64,000 nucleotides of DNA, taken from positions 558,001-622,000 of the forward strand of contig CAWFXB010000002.1 in NCBI GenBank assembly GCA_963819755.1. Direction: 5' to 3'. Shown here in pieces: positions 33,810-42,402 of this stretch (positions are counted from its first letter, which is position 1; each line of letters starts with the position of its first letter). The DNA is from VRUE01 sp963819755 (lineage in GTDB: Bacteria > Actinomycetota > Thermoleophilia > Solirubrobacterales > 70-9). Under the pieces are notes generated by a model. That model did no database searches and had not been told where the DNA came from. It worked only from the letters and a program-made list of their open reading frames with translations. The position numbers and the translations under genes were made by a program.

Positions 33810-34686
33810 GCTTGGGGACCCCCAGCAGCTCGCGCGCCTCGGCGACGGTGGCGGCACGGCGGCCGATGTCCTCGGCCATCTGGCGTGCCTTGGCGATCAG
33901 CTCGCCGTTCGACTTCGCCATCTCCCCGTTGGGCAGGTAGAGGTTGTCCTCGACCCCGGCGCGGACGTTGCCGCCCAGAACCAGCGAGGCGCCGAGCAGC
34001 TTCCACTGGTCGCGGGAGATGCCGATCACCTGCCACTGGTTCTCGCCCCCGGCGCCGCCGGGAACCTGGTCGGCCATGAAGCCGACGTTGCGCGGCGTCG
34101 GCCGGATGCCGCCGTTGACGCCCATCACGAGCGAGATCTGCAGCGGCGTCCGCTCCAGCAGGCCCATGTCGATCAGCGGATCGAGGTTGGCGACGTGGCC
34201 GGCGTCGAAGCACTCGTGCTCGGGCTTGATCCCGAGGTCGCGCATCGCGGTGAGGAACTCGATGATCGTGTCGAAGCTGTTCTCGAAGACCGCCTTGAAG
34301 ACGAAGTCCTTGCGCCGCGAGGAGTACTTGGCGTAGTTCATCGAGCTCATGTTCAGCGCCGCCACGTCGGGCTTGCACTCGCGCAGGTACTCGATCCGCT
34401 TCTCGATCGGGATGCCGATCGCCCCGGTCGAGTAGTTGACGATCACGTCTCCGACCTCGGCCAGGATCGCCTCGGTGATCGCCTTGAAGTCCTCGACCTC
34501 ATAAGAGGGCGTGCCGTCCGGTTTGCGGGCGTGGATGTGGATCTGCGAAGCGCCCTCGTCGACCGCGCGCCGCGCCTCGGCCGCGTACTCCTCGGGCGTG
34601 TAGGGGATCGCCGGACACTGGTCGCGGTTGGCGATCACACCGGAGATGGAGCAACTGATGACGACCGGGTTCTCGAAGCGACTCAT
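33790..34686 (-). CDS. Beta-keto acid cleavage enzyme (BKACE, DUF849)
   Basis: This 298-residue zinc enzyme condenses a beta-keto acid with acetyl-CoA to give acetoacetate and a new CoA ester. The zinc ligands H50 and H52 are in IHIHARKPDG, with the glutamate in RAGVEDNLYL near residue 246. The N-terminus VVISCSISGVIANRDQCPAIPYTPEEYA is characteristic of the family. In the operon, which also encodes a carboxyltransferase, crotonase and racemase-like enzyme, it may cleave a 3-keto or 3-hydroxy-3-methyl product (inference). Its ATG overlaps the carboxyltransferase stop by 4 nt. Confidence 0.93.
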   Translation of the reverse strand: MSRFENPVVISCSISGVIANRDQCPAIPYTPEEYAAEARRAVDEGASQIHIHARKPDGTPSYEVEDFKAITEAILAEVGDVIVNYSTGAIGIPIEKRIEYLRECKPDVAALNMSSMNYAKYSSRRKDFVFKAVFENSFDTIIEFLTAMRDLGIKPEHECFDAGHVANLDPLIDMGLLERTPLQISLVMGVNGGIRPTPRNVGFMADQVPGGAGGENQWQVIGISRDQWKLLGASLVLGGNVRAGVEDNLYLPNGEMAKSNGELIAKARQMAEDIGRRAATVAEARELLGVPKRERSAA

Positions 34687-36281
34687 ACCGGCATCACCCC
34701 GTGCCGTTTCTTCGGCTTGGTCACGTGTTTGTTCTTCGCCATGCGCAGCGCCTTGACGATCGTCGGCCGGGTCTCGCGCGGGTCGATGATGTCGTCTATC
34801 ACCGCGTTGCCGGCGGCGATGTAGGGGTCGATCTGCTCGCGTACCGCGTTCAGCATCGCCTCACGGGTGGCATCCGGATCGTCGGAGGCCTCGATCGCCG
34901 AGCGGCCGATGATGTTGACCGCGCCCTCGGCGCCCATCACCGAGATCTCCGCCCCCGGCCAGGCGACGATCAGGTCGGGCTCATACGCCTTGCCGCACAT
35001 CACGTAGTAGCCGGCGCCATAGGCCTTGCGCACGATCACGGTCACCTTCGGCACCGTGGCGCGGCTGACCGCGTAGAGCATCTTCGCCCCGTGGCGGATG
35101 ATCCCGGCGTGCTCGACTTTCGCCCCGACCATGAAGCCGGGCACGTCCTGGAGGAAGACGAGCGGCACGTTGAAGGCATCGCAGAGGTTGATGAAGCGGG
35201 CCGCCTTGTCGGCTGAGTCGTTGTCGAGGATCCCGGCCAGCTGCTTGGGCTGGTTGGCGACGATCCCGACCGGCTGGCCGCCGAAGCGGGCGAAGCAGGT
35301 GATCAGCGTCTTGGCGAACTTCGGCTTGACGTCGAACCACTCGCCGTCGTCGACGATCTCGGCGATCACGTCGTACATGTCGTAGGGCTGGCGCGAGGAG
35401 TCGGGGACGATCTCCAGCAGCTTCTCCGAGGTGCGGTCGTCGGGGTCCGCGGTCTCCACGATCGGCGGCTTCTGCTCGCAGTTGGCCGGAAAGTAGGAGA
35501 GGTACTGCTTGACCTTGGCGATGCATTCCTCGTCGTCCTTGACCTCGAGGTCACCCACGCCCGATTTGCGGCAGTGGACCTTGGCGCCGCCCAGCTCCTC
35601 CATCGTGATGTCCTCGCCGGTGACGGCTTTGGTCAGGTGCGGGCCGGCAAGCGCCATCGCGCCCTGGCCGGAGACCATCGGCACGAAGTCCGAGAGCGCC
35701 GGTATGTAGGCGGTCCCGGCGGCACAGGGGCCCATCATCGCCGCGACCATCGGGATCACGCCCGACATTTCGACCTCCTCGCGGAAGAGGTGGCCGGAGC
35801 CGGCGAAGAGCGAGCCCGCCGCCTCCTGGATGCGAGCGCCGGCGGAGTCGAGCAGCCAGACGAACGGCATCCGCTTGGAGAGCGCCATCTCCCGCAGGCG
35901 GGTCACCTTGAGCTCGCCGGTCATCCCCATCGAGCCGGCCATCACGGTGAAGTCGTAGGCGGCGACGCAGCAGGGGCGGCCGTCGATGTCGCCCCAACCG
36001 GTGACGACGCCGTCGGCAGGCGCCTCTTTGCCGTCCATCGCCCGTTGGGCGAAGTGCGGGCGGCCGTGGATCCCCATCTCGACGAAGGTCCCCTCGTCGA
36101 CCAGCAGGGCGATCCGCTCGCGCGCGGTCAGCTTGCCGCGCTTGTGCTGCTTGGCGATCTTCTCCTCGCCGCCGCCCAGCTTCGCCTTCTCGCGACGCTC
36201 GTGCAGCTGCTCGGTCAGGTCGCCGAGCGGCGCCGTTCCGGGTAGGAGGTTCTTCTCCTGCTCGCCTTGATCGGTCGCCAC
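34683..36281 (-). CDS. Acyl-CoA carboxylase carboxyltransferase subunit
   Basis: This is a biotin-dependent carboxyltransferase (PccB/MccB class) of about 530 residues. Typical features are KLTARERIALLVDEGTFVE, GVVTGWGDIDGRP, LLDSAGARIQEAAGSL, the oxyanion glycines of the two crotonase halves (SGQGAMALAG; GAGYYVMCGKAYEPD) and IDDIIDPRETRP near the end. It would carboxylate propionyl-, methylcrotonyl- or acetyl-CoA; sequence alone does not decide which. No biotin carboxylase or BCCP gene is in the window. GTG at 36281 follows AAGGGA; a GTG at 36299 is the alternative and overlaps the crotonase gene. Confidence 0.92.
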   Translation of the reverse strand: MATDQGEQEKNLLPGTAPLGDLTEQLHERREKAKLGGGEEKIAKQHKRGKLTARERIALLVDEGTFVEMGIHGRPHFAQRAMDGKEAPADGVVTGWGDIDGRPCCVAAYDFTVMAGSMGMTGELKVTRLREMALSKRMPFVWLLDSAGARIQEAAGSLFAGSGHLFREEVEMSGVIPMVAAMMGPCAAGTAYIPALSDFVPMVSGQGAMALAGPHLTKAVTGEDITMEELGGAKVHCRKSGVGDLEVKDDEECIAKVKQYLSYFPANCEQKPPIVETADPDDRTSEKLLEIVPDSSRQPYDMYDVIAEIVDDGEWFDVKPKFAKTLITCFARFGGQPVGIVANQPKQLAGILDNDSADKAARFINLCDAFNVPLVFLQDVPGFMVGAKVEHAGIIRHGAKMLYAVSRATVPKVTVIVRKAYGAGYYVMCGKAYEPDLIVAWPGAEISVMGAEGAVNIIGRSAIEASDDPDATREAMLNAVREQIDPYIAAGNAVIDDIIDPRETRPTIVKALRMAKNKHVTKPKKRHGVMPV

Positions 36282-36283
36282 GC

Positions 36284-37066
36284 CTACCGTCCCTTCCACT
36301 GCGGATCGCGTTTCTCGAAGAATGCGGTGACGCCCTCGACGATGTCCTCGGTCGAGAAGGTGAGCGATAGCTGCGAGCGCAGGTAGTCGAGCGCGTCGTC
36401 CACCGCCATGTCCTGCTGGCGGTACATCGCGTCGTGGCCGAGCCGCATCAGCACCGGGCTCTTCGAGGCAAGCTTGCCGGCCCAGTCGGCGACCGCGGCG
36501 TCGAACTCAGCGGCCGGCACGACCTTGTTGGCGAGCCCGAGCTCGACCGCCTGCTCGGCGCTGAGGCGCTCGCCCAGCAGCATCATCTCGTTGACCTTCT
36601 TGCGCGGGACGTTGCGGTAGATGATCGCCATGATCATGTAGGGGAAGGCGCCGACGTTGATCTCCGGCGTGCCGAAGGTGGCGCCCTCCTTGGCGATCAG
36701 CAGGTCGCAGGAGAGGGCCAGACCCATCCCGCCCGCCAGCACGTGGCCGTTGGCGGCGCAGAGCGAGGGCTTGCCGAGGCGCGGCATCAACCGGAAGAAC
36801 TCGAGGAAGAGGTCGGAGGCGAAGTGTTTGGCGACGAGCGGCACGTCGGCGGCAAAACCGCCCAGGTCCGCCCCCGCGCAGAAGGCCTTGTCGCCGGCGC
36901 CGGTGAGGACGACCGCCCGCGCCTCCTCGTCGTCCCGCGCCCGCTTCATCGCGTCGACCAGCTCGGTCAGCATCTGGCCGGAGAGCATGTTGCGCTTCTC
37001 CGGGTTGTTCAGAGTGACCGTGGCAACGCCCCCGGCGACCTCGTACTTGACGACCTCGTAGTCCAT
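36284..37066 (-). CDS. Enoyl-CoA hydratase/isomerase (crotonase) family protein
   Basis: This 260-residue crotonase has VTLNNPEKRNMLSGQ, the oxyanion segment AFCAGADLGGF, and GHVLAGGMGLALSCDLL. Where classical hydratases have GGGCEL, this protein reads AGGMGL, so the first catalytic glutamate is replaced by glycine. The second is kept in GTPEINVG. That points to a non-standard hydratase, isomerase or decarboxylase activity. The start is uncertain: ATG at 37066 (MDYEVVKYE) or at 37078. It is the first gene of the leftward operon and is divergent from the acyl-CoA dehydrogenase at 37165. Confidence 0.88.
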   Translation of the reverse strand: MDYEVVKYEVAGGVATVTLNNPEKRNMLSGQMLTELVDAMKRARDDEEARAVVLTGAGDKAFCAGADLGGFAADVPLVAKHFASDLFLEFFRLMPRLGKPSLCAANGHVLAGGMGLALSCDLLIAKEGATFGTPEINVGAFPYMIMAIIYRNVPRKKVNEMMLLGERLSAEQAVELGLANKVVPAAEFDAAVADWAGKLASKSPVLMRLGHDAMYRQQDMAVDDALDYLRSQLSLTFSTEDIVEGVTAFFEKRDPQWKGR

Positions 37067-37164
37067 CGGCGGGACCATAGCCGAAAGCAGGCCTGAGCTG
37101 AAAGTAGAAAGTGCTACTGTCCACAACTTCCCCGCTCGCAACTTCGAATCGAGGAGAGAGACCA

Positions 37165-38382
37165 GTGGCGACCGCGACGAACGGCAGCTCAACCGTCATC
37201 AAGCCCGACCACGAGGCGGGCCGCAAGCACTTCATCTTCAGTCAGGAGCACGAAGACCTGCGCGAGTCGATGCAGGCCTGGGTCAAGAAGGAGCTGTGGC
37301 CGCACCGCAACGAGTGGGAGGACACCTACTGGCCGACCGAGAAGATGGTGCGGGCGGGCGAGCTCGGCTATCTCGGCCTCTGCCTCCCGGAGGAATACGG
37401 CGGGCAGGGCGGCGACTACTTCTACTCGCTGGTCCGTGCCGAGTGCATGAGCTACTCGGGCTCCGGCGGCACCAACATGGGCTTCGCCGTGCAGACCGAC
37501 ATGGTCCTCCCCCCCATCCACCTGCTCGGCACCGAGGAGCAGAAACAGCGATACCTGGTGCCGGGGATCAAGGGCGAGAAGGTCGGCAGCCTGGGGATCA
37601 CCGAGCCGGGCGCCGGCTCCGACGTCGCCGGCATCCGCACCACCGCGATCCTCGACGGCGACGAATACGTGATCAACGGCTCCAAGACCTTCATCACCAA
37701 CGGCCCGCGCGCCGACTTCATCGTCCTCGTCTGCAAGACCGACCCGGAGGAGCGCCACGCCGGGATCACGCTCTTCGTCATCGACCTGCGCGACGAGAAC
37801 GGCGAGAAGGTGCCGGGCTTCACGGTCTCCGCCGAGCTGGAGAAGATGGGCATGCACGCCTCCGACACCGGCGAGCTGGCCTTCGAAGACGTCCGCGTCC
37901 CGGCCAGCGCCGTGCTGGGCGAGGTCGGCAAAGGCTTCTACCACATCGCCTGGGAGCTCCAGGGCGAGCGGCTGGTCGCCGCCGCCGGCTCCCATGCGGG
38001 CTGCGAGCGGATGATCGAGAAGACGCTCGACTACGCGAAGGAACGCGAAGCCTTCGGCCGCCCGATCGGCAAGTTCCAGGCGATCCGCCACAAGTTCGCC
38101 GAGATGGCGACGAAGACCGAGGCGGCGAAGCAGTTCACCTATGCGACCGCCTGGCGCTTCGCCAACGGCGAGTACCCGGTGCGTGAGATCACGATGGCCA
38201 AGCTCTTCGCCTCGCGCGTCGGCTGCGAGGTCGCCGACGAGTGCATCCAGATCCTCGGCGGCTACGGCTACATGAAGGAGTACGAGATCGAGCGGGCCTA
38301 CCGCGACGTCCGCCTCAACCGCATCGGCGCCGGCACCGACGAGGTGATGCTCGACGTGATCGGCCGCAGCTACGGCCTGTAG
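37165..38382 (+). CDS. Acyl-CoA dehydrogenase, isovaleryl-CoA dehydrogenase-like
   Basis: This 405-residue FAD-dependent acyl-CoA dehydrogenase has LGITEPGAGSDVAGI and NGSKTFITNG for FAD and substrate binding and GRPIGKFQAIRHKFAEMAT in the C-terminal helices. The end reads RLNRIGAGTDEVM, like isovaleryl-CoA dehydrogenase (IGAGT), rather than the YEGT of medium-chain enzymes. The base is then expected in helix G, where GERLVAAAG supplies a glutamate. The substrate is probably a short branched acyl-CoA. GTG at 37165 has a clear GGAG eight nt upstream. It heads a rightward transcript opposite the carboxyltransferase operon. Confidence 0.93.
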   Translation: MATATNGSSTVIKPDHEAGRKHFIFSQEHEDLRESMQAWVKKELWPHRNEWEDTYWPTEKMVRAGELGYLGLCLPEEYGGQGGDYFYSLVRAECMSYSGSGGTNMGFAVQTDMVLPPIHLLGTEEQKQRYLVPGIKGEKVGSLGITEPGAGSDVAGIRTTAILDGDEYVINGSKTFITNGPRADFIVLVCKTDPEERHAGITLFVIDLRDENGEKVPGFTVSAELEKMGMHASDTGELAFEDVRVPASAVLGEVGKGFYHIAWELQGERLVAAAGSHAGCERMIEKTLDYAKEREAFGRPIGKFQAIRHKFAEMATKTEAAKQFTYATAWRFANGEYPVREITMAKLFASRVGCEVADECIQILGGYGYMKEYEIERAYRDVRLNRIGAGTDEVMLDVIGRSYGL

Positions 38383-38402
38383 GGACCGGGCGAGCGCGCA
38401 CC

Positions 38403-38855
38403 GTGTCGCACGTCGACCACATTCGCTCCTACTACGAGTCGCTGAACAGCGGCGACGCAGAGGCCGTAGCGGCTCACTTCACCGAGGACGCGGTCCACTA
38501 CTACACGCGCCTGGGGCCCCACGAGGGCGCCAAGGCGATTGGCGACTACGCCGCCTTGGGCGTGGGGAGCATCGACGCCCAGTGGTACGTCGAGAACGCG
38601 ATCGAGCAGGGCGATCAGGTCGTCATCGAGTGGACGATGACCTGGCGCGCTCTCGAGAGCGACGAGAAGCGGCTCGATCGCGGCACCGAGTGGTTCCGCA
38701 TGCGCGATGGCAAGATCGCCGAGGTGCGCGCCTACCACCACGGCGGTAAGAAGAACCCGCAGGGCGACCTGCTCGGCTTCGACCACTCGGGCCGCGGCTA
38801 CACGATGCTCACGGACTGGAAGGCCCCAGTGGTCGCGCGCAAGAATGAGACGTGA
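38403..38855 (+). CDS. NTF2-like (SnoaL/limonene-hydrolase fold) protein
   Basis: This 150-residue protein has the cone-shaped NTF2-like pattern: IRSYYESLNSGDAEAVAAHFTEDAVHYYT, then GDQVVIEWTMTWRAL and a beta hairpin with WFRMRDGKIAEVRAYHH. Such domains bind or isomerise small hydrophobic molecules; no catalytic residues can be assigned. The GTG at 38403 lies 20 nt after the acyl-CoA dehydrogenase stop on the same strand, so it probably belongs to the same transcript and pathway. Confidence 0.8.
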   Translation: MSHVDHIRSYYESLNSGDAEAVAAHFTEDAVHYYTRLGPHEGAKAIGDYAALGVGSIDAQWYVENAIEQGDQVVIEWTMTWRALESDEKRLDRGTEWFRMRDGKIAEVRAYHHGGKKNPQGDLLGFDHSGRGYTMLTDWKAPVVARKNET

Positions 38856-38858
38856 GGG

Positions 38859-39038
38859 TCAGGTATTCGTGACGATGACCGTGGCGATGGTTGCAATGAT
38901 CCCGAGCATCGTCGTGCCCCAGAGCTGGAACATGAGGATTCGCAGGTCGCGAATGTCTCGATCGATCCGATCGAGGGTCCTGTCTAGTCCGTCAAATCTG
39001 TCGGTGAGCCGCTCATCAGTCCACATCGTTCGCTCCAT
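38859..39038 (-). CDS. Small tail-anchored coiled-coil protein, paralog of 16857-17372
   Basis: This 59-residue protein reads WTDERLTDRFDGLDRTLDRIDRDIRDLRI followed by a hydrophobic helix (TMLGIIATIATVIVTNT). The opening matches WTDDRLEERFDHLDAEI of the hendecad-repeat protein at 16857, but the long repeat array is absent, so it is a minimal coil plus membrane anchor. The ATG at 39038 follows a TAGCGT hexamer by seven nt. It lies between the convergent NTF2-like gene (3 nt away) and the divergent second acyl-CoA dehydrogenase, sharing a 78-nt intergenic region with it. Function is unknown. Confidence 0.7.
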   Translation of the reverse strand: MERTMWTDERLTDRFDGLDRTLDRIDRDIRDLRILMFQLWGTTMLGIIATIATVIVTNT

Positions 39039-39045
39039 GACAACG

Positions 39046-39099
39046 ACGCTAGCGGGAACAGACGCACATGTGACGCGTTGTCTGCAAAAAAAGTGTAAC
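39046..39099 (-). promoter_or_regulatory. Promoter with boxes shared with the 17372 gene
   Basis: Toward the gene: GTTACACTTT (39099-39090), 11 nt, ACGCGTCACA (39078-39069), then -10 TAGCGT (39051-39046). GTCACA within the second box is 17 nt from the -10 and could double as a -35. Confidence 0.5.
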
Positions 39100-39116
39100 G
39101 CCTTCGCCGCCGAACG

Positions 39117-40295
39117 ATGACGGTCGTCAAGGACACGGGTGCGCGCGCCACCCTCCCGCCCTTCGGCGAGGAGCACGAGGAGCTGCGCGAGACGGTCAGC
39201 CGCTTCGTCAGCAAGGAGATCGCGCCGAACGTCGACGAGTGGGAGGCGGCGCGCGAATTCCCCCGCGACCTCTACAACCGCTGCGCCGAGCTCGGCTTCC
39301 TCGGGCTGAAGTTCCCCGAGGAGTACGGCGGCCAGGGCGGCACCCACCTGCACGACGCGGTCTGGGTCGAGGAGCTGGCCCGCTCGGGCGGCTCGGGCGG
39401 GGTCGCCGCCGGGCTCAACGCCCACGCATCGATCGCGATGCCGCCGATCTTCAACTTCGGCAGCGAGGAGCAGAAACAGCGCTGGCTGGTCCCCGGCATC
39501 GCCGGCGAGAAGATCGGCGCGCTGGGGATCACCGAGCCCGGCGCCGGCTCCGACGTCGCCGGCATCTCGACCTTCGCCGAGCGGGTCGAGGGCGGCTACG
39601 TCGTCAACGGCTCCAAGACCTTCATCACCAACGGCGTCCGCGCCGACTTCCTCGTCTGCGCCTGCAAGACGACCAAGGAGGGCGGCCACGGCGGCATCTC
39701 CTTCCTCGTCCTCGAGCGCGAGATGCCCGGCTACGAGGTGGCGCAGAAGCTGGAGAAGATGGGCTGGCACTCCTCCGACACCGGCGAGCTGGCTTTCACC
39801 GACGTCGAGGTGCCGGAGGAGAACCTGCTCGGCGAAGAAAACGAGGGCTTCAAACTGATCATGTTCAACTTCGCTTGGGAGCGGCTGCTGATGGCGATCG
39901 GCGCCGTCGGCGCGATGCAGCGCCTGATCGAGATCACGGTCGCCTACGCCCTCGACCGCGAAGCCTTCGGCCGCCCGATCGGCAAGTTCCAGGCGATCCG
40001 CCACCACGTCGCCGAGATGGCGACCAAGGCCGAGGCCGCCAAAGCCCTCACCTACAACGCCCTGCGCCTCTTCCACGAGGGCCACGACTGCATCAAAGAC
40101 GTGACCATGGCCAAGCTCGTAACCCAGCGCGCCGTCCTCGAGATCGCCGACCAGGCCCTGCAGATCCACGGCGGCTACGGCTACATGCGCGAGTACGGCA
40201 TAGAGCGAGCAGTCCGCGACGCCCGCCTAGGCCCGATAGGCGGCGGCACCGACGAGGTGATGAAGGAGATCCTCGGCAAGTTGATGGGGTTGTAG
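39117..40295 (+). CDS. Acyl-CoA dehydrogenase, isovaleryl-CoA dehydrogenase-like
   Basis: This 392-residue paralog of the enzyme at 37165 has LGITEPGAGSDVAGIS, NGSKTFITNGVRADF, GRPIGKFQAIRHHVAEMAT and QIHGGYGYMREY. The end, RLGPIGGGTDEVM, again lacks the YEG glutamate, and FAWERLLMAIG offers the helix-G base. Two related dehydrogenases around one carboxyltransferase operon suggest separate steps or substrates of branched-chain breakdown. The ATG at 39117 shares its upstream region with the divergent small coiled-coil gene. Confidence 0.93.
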   Translation: MTVVKDTGARATLPPFGEEHEELRETVSRFVSKEIAPNVDEWEAAREFPRDLYNRCAELGFLGLKFPEEYGGQGGTHLHDAVWVEELARSGGSGGVAAGLNAHASIAMPPIFNFGSEEQKQRWLVPGIAGEKIGALGITEPGAGSDVAGISTFAERVEGGYVVNGSKTFITNGVRADFLVCACKTTKEGGHGGISFLVLEREMPGYEVAQKLEKMGWHSSDTGELAFTDVEVPEENLLGEENEGFKLIMFNFAWERLLMAIGAVGAMQRLIEITVAYALDREAFGRPIGKFQAIRHHVAEMATKAEAAKALTYNALRLFHEGHDCIKDVTMAKLVTQRAVLEIADQALQIHGGYGYMREYGIERAVRDARLGPIGGGTDEVMKEILGKLMGL

Positions 40296-40378
40296 GACAT
40301 CGACAACCCAGCTTCGACATAAGACTGGCAAATCTACTGGACAGGCTTTAGTGCGGTACGGAGGTCGGCGAAAGAATG

Positions 40379-40738
40379 CTATGGCGGCGGGCTGAGTACG
40401 TCCATGTGGACGATCAGGCTGTCCCGCAATCGGTAACGGTGAAGCACGTGGGTGTCGGCTTGGACCTCGTCCGTCTTCGCGTCGCGGACCACCTGATGCA
40501 CTGTCACCACGATGCTGCCGTCCGGCTCGTGCTCGAAGCGCAAGGGTTCGACCGTGCTCGAGATCGACTCGAACTGGCGGGTCCAGTACTCGGCGACGGC
40601 GTCGTGGCCAACCACACGACCTCCCTCCCAGGCGTTCGGCCAGTCGACCTCGGGATGCATCAGCTCGACCGCTGCGGAGATATCGCGTGCGTTGAACGCC
40701 CGGTAAGCGGCACGCAGGGTGTCCTCGGCGCCGGCCAT
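40379..40738 (-). CDS. SnoaL-like NTF2-fold protein
   Basis: This 119-residue polyketide-cyclase/ketosteroid-isomerase-like protein has LRAAYRAFNARDISAAVELMHPEVDWPNAW, GHDAVAEYWTRQFES and a final beta-strand pair (HRYRLRDSLIVHMDVL). The family fold is clear but no function can be given. The ATG at 40738 stands alone on its strand; the GH114 gene upstream ends 34 nt away. The 83 nt between it and the convergent dehydrogenase hold no strong hairpin. Confidence 0.8.
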   Translation of the reverse strand: MAGAEDTLRAAYRAFNARDISAAVELMHPEVDWPNAWEGGRVVGHDAVAEYWTRQFESISSTVEPLRFEHEPDGSIVVTVHQVVRDAKTDEVQADTHVLHRYRLRDSLIVHMDVLSPPP

Positions 40739-40772
40739 CGCGCCAATGGTAAGAGTGCACGACGCGGAACCG

Positions 40773-41594
40773 CTACGGTCGGCAGGGGCGCCAGGGCTCG
40801 GCGAAGAGATCGTAGGACTTGCCTATGGCGCTGAAGTCGATCTGATTCGCCTCGGGGCAGAACTGCTCTTGCCCTAATTCGTACTCTGCCTCGAAGACCG
40901 CCTTCTGGTGCTCGACGAAGGTGCGGTAGGGACCGCACTCTTCGTACTGGAAGCACTGCTCGACAATGGCGAAGTCGAAGTCGTCGACCAGTTCCTTGGC
41001 TTGTGCACCGTCGTTCTTCAGCGCCACCGCCATCCCGCGGGCGTGGACCTGACGGGCCACCCAGCGGTTGAAACGGAGTTGGTCCTGGCGTGTGATCGGG
41101 AAGCCGGTGCGGTTTTCCCAGCCGGCAAGGTTGTCCGGCTCGACGGCGTCGAATCCCTTGCGCGCACAGAGGTCGAAGCGGTGCTTCAGAGGCTTCGCGA
41201 AGAGGCGAAAGCGACGGATGTCGAGCCAGCGCTCGTCCGGGAAGCCTTCGTATCGACGACCGATGACCGCCTTTGGAAACTGCTTCGCATCCGGCCTGTA
41301 GGTCTCCCAACTGCCGACATCGAGGTAGCAGACAACCTTGCGACCGAGCCGATGCAGTTGCTCCACGGTCTCCTTCGAGACTTCGAAGCCATCGATGTCG
41401 TAGACCCCTGCCGGAACGCTGGTGTCGATCTTTCCCTGTAGCTGCCACTGCCAGGCGGCCGTCGTCGGGGTCGGTTCCCAGTGTCCCGGCATGGAACCAC
41501 CAGTTGGCTCCGCGCCGCTCCTAGCGGGGAGAGCAAGGGCGGCTGCAGCCATCGCGACCGTGAGCATCGCCGTTGAAAGCTGTGACCGCGGCAT
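40773..41594 (-). CDS. Secreted GH114-type endo-alpha-1,4-polygalactosaminidase-like protein
   Basis: This 273-residue protein begins with a signal peptide (MPRSQLSTAMLTVAMAAAAL, cleaved near ARSGA). The mature part is a GH114-type barrel: WQWQLQGKIDTSV, VYDIDGFEVSKETV, VVCYLDVGSWE, FDAVEPDNLAGW and AVALKNDG. GH114 enzymes cut alpha-1,4-galactosamine polymers such as biofilm exopolysaccharide. The single-domain form is typical of actinobacterial and fungal secreted members. The start was set at ATG 41594 rather than the adjacent TTG at 41597. Confidence 0.85.
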   Translation of the reverse strand: MPRSQLSTAMLTVAMAAAALALPARSGAEPTGGSMPGHWEPTPTTAAWQWQLQGKIDTSVPAGVYDIDGFEVSKETVEQLHRLGRKVVCYLDVGSWETYRPDAKQFPKAVIGRRYEGFPDERWLDIRRFRLFAKPLKHRFDLCARKGFDAVEPDNLAGWENRTGFPITRQDQLRFNRWVARQVHARGMAVALKNDGAQAKELVDDFDFAIVEQCFQYEECGPYRTFVEHQKAVFEAEYELGQEQFCPEANQIDFSAIGKSYDLFAEPWRPCRP

Positions 41595-41697
41595 CAACCA
41601 AAGATAGGTCAGGCGGCTTATGTGCTGAAACCGGATACCACCCCCTCCGCTCCGTTTACTGGGCAGGAGGGTCGCCCCCGCGACCGAACTAGCTGGG

Positions 41698-42402
41698 ATG
41701 AACCGTGAGCGGTGGCGGCAGCGTGCGCAGCGTGCAAGCGACGCCTTCGGGCTGGTGCTCCTGCTGGTCCTGACGACCTACGTGCTCGCGTCGGTGCTTT
41801 CGAACCGGGGCTGGTCGGCGGTGCTGCTGACGATCGTCACCGGTGCCACCTCGGTGGTCGCCCTGACCAGCTCCCACGTTCGCCCCGTGTTTGTCCGCCG
41901 AGCGCTGATCCTGGCGACGATCGCGACGGTATTTGCCGCCGTCTCGGCGGCCTTCGGAGGCCGGCTCGGCCTCAACGCCGCCAACTTCATCGAGATCGGC
42001 CTTCTGGCCGTGGCGATGGGGGCGGTGCTGCGCAGGGTGCTCATCTCCGACAACGTCTCCTCCCGCACGATCCTCGGCGCGATCAGCGTCTACACCTCCC
42101 TCGGCATCCTCTTCACCTGGGCCTACGGTCTGATCGACCGGATCGAAGGCGGAGGCTTCTTCGGCGCCGGCGTGGCGACCAAGGGAAGCGACTTCCTCTT
42201 CTTCAGCTACACCACCCTCACCACCACCGGCTACGGCGACCTGGTCCCCGTCGGGCAAGTGGGCCGCATGGTCTCCGGGCTGGAGATGATGCTCGGCCAG
42301 GTCTTCCTCGTCACCCTCGTCGCCGGCCTGGTCACTCTCTGGAAGCCGGGCGAAGGGTTGCTACGGCGGCGCGCCAAGCGCTCGGGCGAGGGCCTCAGCT
42401 GA
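41698..42402 (+). CDS. Potassium channel family protein
   Basis: This 234-residue membrane protein has about five to six hydrophobic segments and, near residues 174-184, the pore loop TLTTTGYGDLVP, which contains the K+ selectivity filter TGYGD. Upstream helices with few arginines argue against a voltage sensor, and no RCK or cyclic-nucleotide domain follows. It probably forms a tetrameric ion channel. Its last 8 nt overlap the end of the convergent carotenoid oxygenase gene. Confidence 0.85.
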   Translation: MNRERWRQRAQRASDAFGLVLLLVLTTYVLASVLSNRGWSAVLLTIVTGATSVVALTSSHVRPVFVRRALILATIATVFAAVSAAFGGRLGLNAANFIEIGLLAVAMGAVLRRVLISDNVSSRTILGAISVYTSLGILFTWAYGLIDRIEGGGFFGAGVATKGSDFLFFSYTTLTTTGYGDLVPVGQVGRMVSGLEMMLGQVFLVTLVAGLVTLWKPGEGLLRRRAKRSGEGLS

